This document shows positions 8,443 through 16,858 of a stretch of 40,386 nucleotides of DNA, piece by piece. A program made the position numbers and the translations under genes. This DNA comes from Mycolicibacterium llatzerense (GTDB taxonomy: Bacteria; Actinomycetota; Actinomycetes; Mycobacteriales; Mycobacteriaceae). The notes under the pieces are model-generated. The model made no database searches. It saw only the letters and a program-made list of their open reading frames with translations, and was not told where the DNA came from. The DNA is taken from assembly GCF_000878195.1 (NCBI RefSeq), contig NZ_JXST01000050.1:1-40386 (forward strand), read 5' to 3'. How positions within the stretch are numbered: the first letter of the stretch is position 1; each line of letters starts with the position of its first letter.

Positions 8443-9666
8443 GTGGCGCACTCCCATTCCCACTCGCACAGTTCCGGCCCTGCGCCGTTGAGTCCCCTGG
8501 CGGCGAAGATCGTCGTCGGGCTGCTGGCGGTGATCGGACTGGCCACCGTGATCGGCGCTGTGCTCCTGTGGCCGCACGGCAAGGCCGTCGACATCCCGCT
8601 GCCGTTCCAGAACGCCCACGGCGGCGCCGTCAGCACCGAGGCCGGGCACGTCGCGTCGACGGGGATGAACAACTGCGGCAGCCCGTCGGTCGGCGCGGTC
8701 CTGACCTCGGGCCCGGTCACCGCACCTCCCGGCGCAGGCAGCTGCGTGCAGTCGTTGATCGGCATCGACTCCGGGCCGAACTCCGGCGCCAATACGCTGC
8801 TCGAGTTCAGCAACGGCCCCGGTCAGCCGCATCTCGCCGCCGGTGACCACATCCGGGTGACCCGTCAGGTCGACGACTCCGGCACCACCACCTACGCCTT
8901 CTTCGACTTCGAGCGCACCTGGCCGCTGACCGCCTTGGCTGCCGTCTTCGCCGTGGTCGTCGTCGCGGTGGCCCGCTGGCGCGGGTTGCGGGCCCTGGTC
9001 GGTATCGCCGTCGCGTTCGTCGTGCTGACGGTGTTCCTGCTACCGGCGCTGCGCGACGGCGGCCCGGCCATCCCGGTCGCCCTGGTCGCGTCGTCGGTGA
9101 TCCTGTACGCGGTGATCTATCTGGCGCACGGAGTCAGCCTGCGCACCAGTGCGGCGCTGCTCGGCACGTTGAGCGCTCTGCTACTGTCCGCGGTGTTGTC
9201 CTGGGGAGCAATCGAATTGGCGCACCTCACCGGGTTGTCCGAGGATCAGAACAACGAGATCGCGGCCTACATGGGGTCGGTGTCGATCACCGGACTGCTG
9301 CTCGCCGGGTTCATCATCGGCTCGCTGGGTGTGCTCAACGACGTCACCGTCACACAGGCGTCGACGGCCTTCGAACTGGCCGAGCACGGCGCGTCGCGGC
9401 GGGCCATCTTCACCGGCGCCATGCGCGTGGGCCGCGACCACATCGCCAGCACCGTCTACACGCTGGTGCTGGCGTACGCCGGCAGCGCGCTCCCGCTGCT
9501 GCTGTTGTTCAGTGTGGCCAACCGGTCGCTCGGCGACGTGCTGACCAGCGAGAGCGTGGCCATCGAGATCGCGCGATCAGCGGTCGGCGGCATCGCGCTG
9601 GCGTTGTCGGTTCCGCTGACCACCGCGATCGCCGCGGTGCTGGCTACACCGCGTCCGATTCAATGA
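8443..9666 (+). CDS. YibE/F family multi-pass membrane protein
   Basis: The 407-residue protein begins with a His/Ser-rich stretch (AHSHSHSHSS) and one membrane helix (about 20-43). An extracytoplasmic domain of roughly 100 residues follows, with cysteines in NNCGSPSVG and GSCVQSL that could form a disulfide, and then about seven membrane helices. The region with IGSLGVLNDVTVTQASTAFEL is characteristic of YibE/F-like proteins. Their function is poorly known, and transport has been suggested. The His-rich N-terminus might bind metal, which is inference. The GTG start lies 10 bp after the SRPBCC stop. Its last 23 bp overlap the convergent SnoaL-like gene. Confidence 0.8.
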   Translation: MAHSHSHSHSSGPAPLSPLAAKIVVGLLAVIGLATVIGAVLLWPHGKAVDIPLPFQNAHGGAVSTEAGHVASTGMNNCGSPSVGAVLTSGPVTAPPGAGSCVQSLIGIDSGPNSGANTLLEFSNGPGQPHLAAGDHIRVTRQVDDSGTTTYAFFDFERTWPLTALAAVFAVVVVAVARWRGLRALVGIAVAFVVLTVFLLPALRDGGPAIPVALVASSVILYAVIYLAHGVSLRTSAALLGTLSALLLSAVLSWGAIELAHLTGLSEDQNNEIAAYMGSVSITGLLLAGFIIGSLGVLNDVTVTQASTAFELAEHGASRRAIFTGAMRVGRDHIASTVYTLVLAYAGSALPLLLLFSVANRSLGDVLTSESVAIEIARSAVGGIALALSVPLTTAIAAVLATPRPIQ

Positions 9667-10006
9667 GCTCCGTTGCGGCCAGCGCCGACGCCAGGTCGTC
9701 GTGCCGGAATGCCGACGTGACGTGGTCGTGGACCACGCGGAATGCTGTGGCGGCCTGACGGTCGGCGCCGGCACCGGTGATGGTCTGCTCGGCCACCACG
9801 ACACCGTCGTGCACGAACAGCCGGCCGACCGTCGACTTCTCGTCGAGGTCAGTTGCCCAGGCCCGCAACGCATTCCGGCCCTGGGTCGCCCCACTGGGGT
9901 CACCGATCTCGATGTCGCCGCTGGACAGCTTGTCCAGGGTGTCCAAGTCCCGGTCATTGAGGGCGTCGATCCAGGCGAGGACCGTTGCGATCTCGGAAGT
10001 CGTCAT
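9644..10006 (-). CDS. SnoaL-like / NTF2-fold protein
   Basis: This 120-residue protein shows the NTF2-like pattern: N-terminal helix (ATVLAWIDALNDRDLDTLDKLSS), DIEIGDPSGATQGRNALRAWA, then strands with VHDGVVVAEQTI. Family members are small-molecule isomerases, cyclases or hydrolases, or just ligand-binding; no substrate can be assigned. The ATG at 10006 is chosen because the helix begins directly after it; the frame stays open to 10075 but adds only non-conserved sequence. Its 3' end overlaps the YibE/F gene tail to tail, and its 5' end is 22 bp from the next minus-strand gene, so an operon with 10029-10778 is likely. Confidence 0.75.
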   Translation of the reverse strand: MTTSEIATVLAWIDALNDRDLDTLDKLSSGDIEIGDPSGATQGRNALRAWATDLDEKSTVGRLFVHDGVVVAEQTITGAGADRQAATAFRVVHDHVTSAFRHDDLASALAATELIESDAV

Positions 10007-10028
10007 GGCTGAAACGCTACTCCCGCAA

Positions 10029-10778
10029 TCAGAAAGCGGAGTGATCAACCCAGCGCTGCCACACGGCCGCGTCACCGATCACTTCCAGGCCGGCTTCCTC
10101 GACCGTCTGCCTGCGGTTGACCGCCAGCAGCAGCCCGGACGCCGGACCACGCACTGCCGCATCACCTTTGGCGTGCTGGTGCGACCAGCCCAAACCGTCT
10201 TCGTCGTTGACCACCAGCCACTCGCCGGTCGGGCCCAGCTCGGACTCCGCGGCATGCAGATGCAGCGACCGGCCCCGCTCCAGCGGCGGATCGGCAGCGG
10301 GGGCCATCAACGCCACCCGCTCCAGCGTCTCGGTCACCCCGTCGGCCGCGAGCTCCGGATCGAGTACGAACGGAAGACCCAGCGCCAGAACAGCATCGGC
10401 GCGGTGCACGGTCTGCTCGTGCAGCCGCCGCCGGATCCACCACCCCGCGGGCTTCTGCCCGATGAACGTCCACACCTTGGCGTCCGACCCGACGTGCTCG
10501 ACGGCGTCGATCAGGGCCTGCGCCCCGGCGTTCAGCCAGTCGATGGCGCCGTCGAGATCCTCGGGCGGCTTCCCGTCGCGCACGTCGCGGGGATCGAGTG
10601 GCTCCTTCATGTGATCGGCGACGATCTGGGCACACCAGCGGTTGCCGCGTCCGACGTGCTTGAACAACTGCTTGAGCGTCCACCCCGGACAGCTGGGTAC
10701 CTCAGTGGTGAGATCGGCAGTGCGAATGATCTCGCCGAAGGCGGCAGTTTCCTCGATCAGGGCTGTGCGGAAGGCCAT
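10029..10778 (-). CDS. Maleylpyruvate-isomerase/DinB-like (TIGR03083-type) protein
   Basis: The 249-residue protein has the four-helix-bundle N-terminal pattern of mycothiol-dependent maleylpyruvate isomerase relatives: VPSCPGWTLKQLFKHVGRGNRW, with the CPGW motif and a metal-type histidine, then WWIRRRLHEQTVHRADA with two further histidines. An alpha/beta C-terminal domain follows. Relatives may use mycothiol, but most are uncharacterised. The start at 10778 (ATG, MAFRTALIEE) leaves a 1-bp gap to the P450 stop, so the P450, this gene and probably the SnoaL-like gene form one minus-strand operon. The frame extends upstream inside the P450 gene but only as shadow. Confidence 0.8.
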   Translation of the reverse strand: MAFRTALIEETAAFGEIIRTADLTTEVPSCPGWTLKQLFKHVGRGNRWCAQIVADHMKEPLDPRDVRDGKPPEDLDGAIDWLNAGAQALIDAVEHVGSDAKVWTFIGQKPAGWWIRRRLHEQTVHRADAVLALGLPFVLDPELAADGVTETLERVALMAPAADPPLERGRSLHLHAAESELGPTGEWLVVNDEDGLGWSHQHAKGDAAVRGPASGLLLAVNRRQTVEEAGLEVIGDAAVWQRWVDHSAF

Positions 10779-10779
10779 T

Positions 10780-12093
10780 TCACGACGGTACCGCTGCGCG
10801 CGCCTGCCCGAGTGCGATCGGCAATGCCGCCCAACCGCGGAGCACCCGGGTGTCGCGCCGGGTACCGGGACCCGCGAGTTGCGCTTCGGGGAACCGCTCG
10901 AAGAACGTCCGCAGGCCCACTTCGCCCTCGGACCGGGCCAGCGCCGCACCGAGGCAGAAGTGCCGTCCGCCGGAGAACGAATGGTGCTTGCCCGCGTTGT
11001 CGCGGGTGACGTCGAAGCGGTGCGGATCGGGAAAGACCGCCGGGTCGCGGTTGGCGCCGGCGAGATAGATGACGACGGGCTCGCCGGCCTGCACCTGGTA
11101 CCCGGCGATGTCGACATCGACCTTGGCGATCCGGGCCGACAGCTGGACCGGCGAGTCCAGCCGCAGGATCTCCTCGACCGCAGTGGGCCACAGGTCGGGC
11201 TGCGCCAGCAGCAGCGCCAACTGAGCCGGGTGCTGCAGCAGCAGCCGAATGCCGTTGCCCAGCAAGTTCACCGTGGTCTCGAACCCGGCTGCCAGCACGA
11301 GCCCAGCGGTGGCCCGCAGCTCCTCGTCGTTGAGCCGAGCGCCGCCATCGCTCGCGGCGATGAGCTGGCTCATGAGGTTGTCGCCGGGGTTGGCCCGCAG
11401 CGCGCGGAGGTGGTCGCCGAGCCAGGTGTTGAACCCGTCCAAACCGTCTTCCACGCTGAGGTACTGCTGCCAGGTCAGCCCGATGTCCAGGCTGGGTGCG
11501 GCCAGCTCGCCGAATTCGAGGATGCGCGGCCGGTCGTGCTCGGGCACCCCGAGGATGTCCGCGATCACCGTGACCGGCAGCTGCGAGCAGTAGCTCTGCA
11601 CGACGTCGACGGTGGCACCCGCGGTCAGCTCGTCGATCAGCACGGTCGCGGCCTGCTGCACACGTTCCCGCAGCGCCGCGACGGCGCGCGTGGTGAACAC
11701 CGCCGAGACGGTCTTGCGGTAGCGCGTGTGCTGTTCCCCGTCGACCGACAGCAGCGACGGCGGCAGCAGCGGATGCAACCGGCCCTTGACGGTGGTCTTG
11801 CCCTCCAGCCAGCCGAGCGCGCCCGGCAGGGTGCCGCCGATCTGCGTGACGGTGAAGTCGTCCGAACGCAGAATCTGGTGCACCAGAGCATGATCCGCGG
11901 TGATCCAGGCGGCGCGGCCACGGTACATCCGGCCGCGGCTGCGCAGCTCGTCGGCGAACGCGCCTGGGTCGGCCCGCACCGCGGGGTCAGCGATGAGCCG
12001 TCCCTGCAGGTCTCCGTGCCGCGCGCCGTAGCCCGCGAGCTGACGGATGACGGCGTGTAGCGCGAACCAGTTGAGCCGTTGCCTCAGCGTCAT
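10780..12093 (-). CDS. Cytochrome P450
   Basis: This 437-residue soluble bacterial-type P450 carries all signature elements: the I-helix AGFETT, the K-helix EEILR (ExxR), and the haem loop FSGGRHFCLG with the axial cysteine near residue 380. It is a monooxygenase needing separate ferredoxin/reductase partners; none is adjacent, so it probably uses general cellular ones. Substrate and CYP family cannot be named from sequence by eye. ATG 12093 (MTLRQRLNWF) is chosen; a GTG at 12117 would add eight residues and is possible, and neither has a clear ribosome site. It heads a likely operon with the DinB-like gene (1-bp gap). Confidence 0.92.
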   Translation of the reverse strand: MTLRQRLNWFALHAVIRQLAGYGARHGDLQGRLIADPAVRADPGAFADELRSRGRMYRGRAAWITADHALVHQILRSDDFTVTQIGGTLPGALGWLEGKTTVKGRLHPLLPPSLLSVDGEQHTRYRKTVSAVFTTRAVAALRERVQQAATVLIDELTAGATVDVVQSYCSQLPVTVIADILGVPEHDRPRILEFGELAAPSLDIGLTWQQYLSVEDGLDGFNTWLGDHLRALRANPGDNLMSQLIAASDGGARLNDEELRATAGLVLAAGFETTVNLLGNGIRLLLQHPAQLALLLAQPDLWPTAVEEILRLDSPVQLSARIAKVDVDIAGYQVQAGEPVVIYLAGANRDPAVFPDPHRFDVTRDNAGKHHSFSGGRHFCLGAALARSEGEVGLRTFFERFPEAQLAGPGTRRDTRVLRGWAALPIALGQARAAVPS

Positions 12094-12147
12094 GACGCCG
12101 AGCTTAGGCACGCCCACCGGGGTCGGGCTACATACTGCAGTCGGATA

Positions 12148-13476
12148 TCAGGCCGACAGATTGCGGCCCAGCGCGTATACCCGCCAGCCAGCGGCCTGCC
12201 ATTTCGCGACGTCCAGGCAATTGCGGCCGTCGACAATCACTTTCGCGCGGACCGTGCCGGCCAGCTGCTCGGGGTCCAGGTCCAGGAACTCCTGCCACTC
12301 GGTCAGGACCAGCACGGCGTCGGCGCGGTCGCAAGCCTCGAGGACGGAGGTGGAGTAGTTCAGCGTCGGGAAGACCCGGCGCGAGTTGTCCATCGCCTTG
12401 GGGTCGTAGACGTTGACGGCGGCGCCGTTGAGCTGCAGCATCCCGGCCACGTTGAGAGCGGGCGAGTCGCGCACGTCGTCGGACTCGGGCTTGAACGCCG
12501 CGCCCAGCACCGCGATGTTGGCGCCGAGCAGCGTGCCGCGGCACGCCTTGGTGGTCAACTCGACCATGCGGGTGCGCCGGCGCATGTTGATGCTGTCGAC
12601 TTCGCGCAGGAAGGTCAGCGCGGGGTCGGCACCGAGTTCACCGGCCCGGGCCATGAAGGCGCGGATGTCCTTGGGCAGGCAGCCACCGCCAAAACCCAAG
12701 CCGGCGTTGAGGAATCGCCGCCCGATGCGGGGGTCGTGGCCCAGCGCGTCGGCCAGCACGGTGACGTCGGCGTTGGTCGCTTCGCACACCTCGGCGATGG
12801 CGTTGATGAACGAAATCTTGGTGGCCAGAAATGCATTCGCCGAGACTTTGACCAGCTCCGCGGTCTGCAGGTCGGTGAGCAGGAACGGCACGCCCCGTTC
12901 CAGGATGCGCGCATACAGTTCACGGACCGCCGCTTCGGCGCGTTGTGAATCCGCTTGCACGCCAAGCACGATGCGGTCCGGGTGCAGGGTGTCCTTGACG
13001 GCGAAGCCTTCGCGCAGGAACTCCGGATTCCACGCCACCTCGACGTCGACGCCCACCGGCGCCAGCTGGCGGGCGCGGGCCACGAGTTCGGCGGCGGTGC
13101 CGACCGGAACCGTGGACTTGCCGACGATCACCGCGGACCGGCGCAGCCGCGGCACCAGGGTGTCGATGACGGAGTGCACGTGCCGCAGGTCGGCGCCGTA
13201 CTCCCCCTTCTTCTGCGGGGTGCCCACGCCGAGGAAATGCACATCGCCGAACTCGGCGGCTTCGTCGTAGTCGGTGGTGAACTGCAGGCGCCCGGCTTCG
13301 ATGTTGTCGCGCAGCATCTTTCGCAGCCCGGGTTCGTAGAACGGGATGTCACCGGCGGCCAGCTTCGCGATCTTGCCGGGGTCGATGTCGATACCCAGGA
13401 CCTCATGACCCAGCTCCGCCATGCCTGCGGCGTGCGTCGCGCCCAGATAGCCAGTACCGAACACGGTGCATCTCAT
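12148..13476 (-). CDS. udgA: UDP-glucose 6-dehydrogenase
   Basis: The 442-residue enzyme oxidises UDP-glucose to UDP-glucuronate with two NAD+. Visible are the N-terminal Rossmann motif (VFGTGYLGATHAAG), the VGKSTVPVGTA region, the catalytic cysteine in GFGGGCLPKD, and the C-terminal UDP-binding domain (GAAFKPESDDVRDSPALNV). Length matches M. tuberculosis UdgA (Rv0322), which likewise lies near dcd. ATG 13476 (MRCTVFGTGYLG) is chosen because it starts directly at the dinucleotide-binding strand. The product feeds capsule or glycan precursors. It sits between the P450 and the DUF7159-type gene, all on the minus strand, with gaps too large for tight coupling. Confidence 0.93.
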   Translation of the reverse strand: MRCTVFGTGYLGATHAAGMAELGHEVLGIDIDPGKIAKLAAGDIPFYEPGLRKMLRDNIEAGRLQFTTDYDEAAEFGDVHFLGVGTPQKKGEYGADLRHVHSVIDTLVPRLRRSAVIVGKSTVPVGTAAELVARARQLAPVGVDVEVAWNPEFLREGFAVKDTLHPDRIVLGVQADSQRAEAAVRELYARILERGVPFLLTDLQTAELVKVSANAFLATKISFINAIAEVCEATNADVTVLADALGHDPRIGRRFLNAGLGFGGGCLPKDIRAFMARAGELGADPALTFLREVDSINMRRRTRMVELTTKACRGTLLGANIAVLGAAFKPESDDVRDSPALNVAGMLQLNGAAVNVYDPKAMDNSRRVFPTLNYSTSVLEACDRADAVLVLTEWQEFLDLDPEQLAGTVRAKVIVDGRNCLDVAKWQAAGWRVYALGRNLSA

Positions 13477-13561
13477 ACTGCCTTGATAGGCAGCCCCGAT
13501 GAGCGCGTCGCTACGCGACACTGAGCGTCAGGCCAACGGCAGGTGACGAACTGCTGCTACG

Positions 13562-15127
13562 TCAGTTCGGGGCGCAGAAAATCAGGAAGCAGGTCTGCTT
13601 GGGCTGCTTCTGCTTCTTGCCGCCGTTGCCGTTGCCATTGCCATTGCCATTGCCGTTGTTACCGGGGTAATCGCCGGGGTAGCCGTTCGAGCCACCGGGG
13701 TACTGCCCGGGGTACTGGTTTCCGGGATAGCCATTGCCTGGGTAATTGCCCGGGTAGCCGTCGTCGTCATGGCCACGGCCGCCGCGACTCGGGTAGTCCG
13801 GGTAGTTGTTGCCCGGATCGCTCGGCACCCACTGGGGCTGGCGCTGGCGCGGGGCCCACGGGTTCCAGGCGGGTGGCTGCGGACCGGGGATCGCGATGAC
13901 CGGAGGCGGCAACACCACGGGAGCCGGGGCGGGAACCACCGCGGGCGGCTCGACGGGAGCGGCCGGGACGTCAGGCATCGACACCGGCACGGGGGCCGGA
14001 GCCGGAGCTTCGGGCGCCGGCACATGGACCTGAGGCGCGGATTCCTTGACCACCTGCGGCGCTTCGACGTGGCGCGGCGCCGGGGCGACAGCTTCGGGTG
14101 CCGGTTCGGGGACTGCAGCGGGTGCGGGCGGCGGGACGGCCGCCGGCGGCGGCACGGGTGCGACGACCGGAGCGCTGGGCACGATGGCGGCCTGGGCAGG
14201 TGCCGGCCGTTGATCGACCGTCGGGCGGATGCTCACCGCAAGCGAGATGGCAAGGGCCACAACGCCGACCACGAAGATCGAGGTGAGCGCGCTACCGACC
14301 AGCAGGAACGGTTTGCGGCCCTGGTCAGCGACCACCGGGGCGTCGCCCAGCTCGTCGAAACCGAACTCGTCGGCGGTCAGTAGCGGAGTCGCGAGCGGAG
14401 CTGCGGCAACGGCGCCACCCGGCGCGGCCGAGTAGGCCAGGCCCGCGGTGGCAGCGTCGAACATCGGCGCGTTGGCCGAGGCGAGGGCGGCCCCGCGAGC
14501 CAGCGCCAGGTCGGCGTCGCCGGGGGCATTCACGGGGATGTCGAGCAGTTCGGCCAGGTGGGCCTGCACGGCGGTGACATCGACGCCTGCGCCGACGACG
14601 AACATGCCCTGCGGCGACGAGTCCGCACTCGCGACGGCGGCGGCCATATCGCCCAGTACGGCCATGGCGTCGGTGCTGTGCAGGCTGCGGCTCAGCACCT
14701 TGGAGATCGAACCGTCGGGATCGACGACGGACATGGTGGCGGTGTCGCGGTCGACGAACAGCAGACCGGTGCTCGAGTAGCCGACCGCCTGCCCCGCGGC
14801 CTGCGCCAGAGAGCCGGCCGCATGCAGCTCGGAAACCATCATGACGTCCTTGACGCCGGCGGCGTCCAACGCGTCGCGCAACCGCGCGGCGGCGTCGTGG
14901 TCACTCCAGGCGACACCCACCGACTTGAGGTGGTGACCACCCTCCGCGGCGCTCTCCCGGGTGCCCAGGATGGCGCTGACAACCTGCTCGACGGGCGTTG
15001 CTGAACCGTCCGCCATCTGTGTTTCGAAAATATCGTGGTCGACGATTTCACCGTCGGCCTTATCGCCCTCAACCAGCGCCATACGCACCGTGGTTGGCGT
15101 CATAGACACACCCAAAACGATGTCCAC
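13562..15127 (-). CDS. DUF7159-type membrane-anchored protein with actin/Hsp70-like N-terminus and low-complexity tail
   Basis: The 521-residue protein opens with VDIVLGVSMTPTTVRMALVEG, a ribonuclease-H/actin-like ATPase-type strand as in Hsp70-like mycobacterial proteins. A domain of about 230 residues follows, then one membrane helix (about 280-303, LVGSALTSIFVVGVVALAIS). Next is a Pro/Ala/Val-rich stalk of about 110 residues and a Gly/Asn/Tyr/Pro tail with YPGN-like repeats, an (NG)n run and a CFLIFC end. The GTG at 15127 has a good site (GGAGGG), which decides the start over the longer open frame to 15196. The family is known in mycobacteria (Rv0312 is similar from memory) but has no established function. 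The layout suggests a cytoplasmic sensor domain with an extracytoplasmic stalk. Confidence 0.78.
   Translation of the reverse strand: MDIVLGVSMTPTTVRMALVEGDKADGEIVDHDIFETQMADGSATPVEQVVSAILGTRESAAEGGHHLKSVGVAWSDHDAAARLRDALDAAGVKDVMMVSELHAAGSLAQAAGQAVGYSSTGLLFVDRDTATMSVVDPDGSISKVLSRSLHSTDAMAVLGDMAAAVASADSSPQGMFVVGAGVDVTAVQAHLAELLDIPVNAPGDADLALARGAALASANAPMFDAATAGLAYSAAPGGAVAAAPLATPLLTADEFGFDELGDAPVVADQGRKPFLLVGSALTSIFVVGVVALAISLAVSIRPTVDQRPAPAQAAIVPSAPVVAPVPPPAAVPPPAPAAVPEPAPEAVAPAPRHVEAPQVVKESAPQVHVPAPEAPAPAPVPVSMPDVPAAPVEPPAVVPAPAPVVLPPPVIAIPGPQPPAWNPWAPRQRQPQWVPSDPGNNYPDYPSRGGRGHDDDGYPGNYPGNGYPGNQYPGQYPGGSNGYPGDYPGNNGNGNGNGNGNGGKKQKQPKQTCFLIFCAPN
13625..13666 (-). repeat. Hexanucleotide tandem repeat encoding (Asn-Gly)n
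   Basis: On the plus strand the units are GTTGCC, GTTGCC, four copies of ATTGCC, then GTTGTT, about seven 6-bp units, encoding alternating Asn-Gly in the tail of the DUF7159-type protein. Slippage here would keep the frame and change only tail length. Confidence 0.85.
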
Positions 15128-15350
15128 TGACCCTCCAATAGTGTTCGCTACGCTATCTAGGCCGACACCGAGAAACCCCTGACGCGCAGGCCACAACTAG
15201 AAACTTCATCGTGGCGGGCGGCGGAGGCGTTACCGATTACCCCAGCTCAATGGGCCCGATGCAGTTCTGGCCGCGGCGCTGGCTGACAGAGTCCCGCCAA
15301 TGCCGGTGGTTCAACCCTACCCGCGTTTGGCGTAGATGACCTAAGCAGTT
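15128..15350. other. Intergenic region between amt and the DUF7159-type gene
   Basis: These 223 bp hold the GGAGGG ribosome site of the downstream gene (about 15130-15137) and presumably its promoter. I see no convincing gene, hairpin with T run, or repeat. Confidence 0.5.
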
Positions 15351-16661
15351 TTAGGCGTCTTCGGCGTCCGGGCGGGGTTGCTTCAGCAGATCGGTGAGCG
15401 AGCTGGAACCGGATGGCCGGCGGGTGCCCAGGTGGCCGTGCACGCCCTCGGCGTAGGCGGTTTCGGCGTGCTGCGTGAAGTCGACGCCGGCGGTTTCGTC
15501 TTCTGCGCTGACCCGGAAACCCATCACCTTGTCGATGATCTTGCCGAGCACGAAGGTCGCCGTGAAGGCGTATGCCGCGACGACGGCCATGGCCAGCAGC
15601 TGCTTACCGAGCTGCGCGAAGCCGCCGCCGTAGAAGAGGCCGCGGGCGCCGCCGGTCATGACGTCGGTGGCCAGCAGACCGATCAGCACGACGCCGACGA
15701 CACCGCCGACGAAGTGCACGCCGACGACGTCGAGCGAGTCGTCATAGTTGAGCTTGAACTTCAGGCCGACCGCGAATGAGCAGACCACGCCGGCCAGCAG
15801 CCCGACGATGAGCGCGCCGAGGGTGTTGACCGTGCCGCACGACGGGGTGATCGCGACCAGGCCGGCGACCACGCCGGACGCGGCGCCGAACGTCGTCGGC
15901 TTGCCGTCGCGCACCTGCTCGACGGTGAGCCACCCGAGCATGCCGAGACAGCCCGCGACCAGGGTGTTGAGGAAGATCGCGGCGGCGGTGCCGTTGGCGG
16001 CCAGCGCCGAGCCGGCGTTGAAACCGAACCAGCCGAACCACAGCAGACCGACGCCGAGCAGAACGAACGGCAGGTTGTGCGGACGCATGGAGTCCTGCTT
16101 GAAGCCGATGCGCGGGCCCAGCACGATGGCGAGCGCCAGGGCCGAGGCACCCGACGCGATCTCGACGACCAGGCCGCCCGCGTAGTCCAAAGCGCCCATC
16201 TTGGCGAGCCAGCCGTCCGGACCCCAGACCCAGTGCGCGATGACGCTGTAGACGACGATCGCCCAGACCGGGACGAAGACCATCCACGCCGAGAACTTGG
16301 CGCGGTCGGCGATGGCGCCGCTGATCAGGGCGGCGGTGATGATCGCGAACGTCAGCTGGAAGGTGGCGAACAACAGCTCCGGGACGGCGCCGTGGTTCGT
16401 GCTCGGGCCGATGCCGAGCATGCCGAAGTGTTCGAGGCTGCCGAGGAAACCGTCACCCTCCGAGAAGGCCAGCGTGTATCCCAGCAGCAGCCACGCGACC
16501 GTGACCAGCGGAATCGAGATGAAGCTCATCATGATCATGTTGAGCACGCCGGTCGTACGGACCATGCCGCCGTAGAAGATGGCCAGGCCCGGGGTCATCA
16601 GCAGGACCAGGGCGGTGCTGGCGAGCAGCCAGGCGGTGGCGGCGGGATCGATGCCTTGCAC
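15351..16661 (-). CDS. amt: Ammonium transporter (Amt/MEP/Rh family)
   Basis: This 436-residue inner-membrane channel has about eleven hydrophobic helices. It shows the family landmarks: TPGLAIFYGGMVR near the N-terminus, LLFATFQLTFAIIT (the phenylalanine-gate region), the twin-histidine pore residues in SVIAHWVWGPDG and VVGVHFVGG, and DDSLDVVGVH. A hydrophilic tail of about 60 residues follows. The GTG at 16661 is preferred: it has GAAGGAG seven bases upstream, while an ATG at 16679 lies inside that site. No P-II gene (glnK) is adjacent, unlike amtB-glnK operons, so this is a stand-alone transporter. A GlnR-like site upstream (16726-16741) suggests nitrogen-limitation control. Confidence 0.92.
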   Translation of the reverse strand: MQGIDPAATAWLLASTALVLLMTPGLAIFYGGMVRTTGVLNMIMMSFISIPLVTVAWLLLGYTLAFSEGDGFLGSLEHFGMLGIGPSTNHGAVPELLFATFQLTFAIITAALISGAIADRAKFSAWMVFVPVWAIVVYSVIAHWVWGPDGWLAKMGALDYAGGLVVEIASGASALALAIVLGPRIGFKQDSMRPHNLPFVLLGVGLLWFGWFGFNAGSALAANGTAAAIFLNTLVAGCLGMLGWLTVEQVRDGKPTTFGAASGVVAGLVAITPSCGTVNTLGALIVGLLAGVVCSFAVGLKFKLNYDDSLDVVGVHFVGGVVGVVLIGLLATDVMTGGARGLFYGGGFAQLGKQLLAMAVVAAYAFTATFVLGKIIDKVMGFRVSAEDETAGVDFTQHAETAYAEGVHGHLGTRRPSGSSSLTDLLKQPRPDAEDA

Positions 16662-16703
16662 GTGGGTCTCCTTCGACAATCTTGACGAGAATGTCTGCGT
16701 GGC

Positions 16704-16741
16704 GTTTCCGGCACGCGGCGACTGCGTTTCCGACGTGTTAC
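16704..16741 (-). promoter_or_regulatory. Predicted GlnR binding site upstream of amt
   Basis: Read on the minus strand, GTAAC-N6-GAAAC (16741 to 16726) matches the actinobacterial GlnR box (GTNAC-N6-GNAAC), 65-80 bp upstream of the amt start. A further GAAAC lies 22 bp (two helical turns) nearer the gene, at 16708-16704. GlnR activates ammonium transporters during nitrogen limitation in mycobacteria. The site and position fit; binding is inferred. Confidence 0.6.
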
Positions 16742-16802
16742 ACCAGCCTCACATCGGGCTTTCGAGTGGCGCCTCGGTGGTGGTTGTAGTAGTTCGGGCT
16801 TC

Positions 16803-16816
16803 GTTTCGCGTGAAAC
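16803..16816. promoter_or_regulatory. parS-like 14-bp palindrome
   Basis: GTTTCGCGTGAAAC differs by one base from the ParB target core GTTTCACGTGAAAC, and an A follows, as in the 16-bp parS form. It lies in the divergent gap between amt and the SodC-like gene. It may be an authentic outlying ParB site, or only an operator of similar symmetry. Confidence 0.4.
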
Positions 16817-16858
16817 ATCGTGCGGTTAGACAGTGGCCGTTCGGGGTATTCGGCTGGG

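Noticed and set aside
10642..12060. 472-codon plus-strand frame opposite the cytochrome P450
   Set aside because: The minus strand carries the complete set of P450 signatures; the plus frame has none.
13625..13666. Possible CRISPR-like or regulatory repeat
   Set aside because: Plain 6-bp tandem repeat inside a coding region with no spacers.
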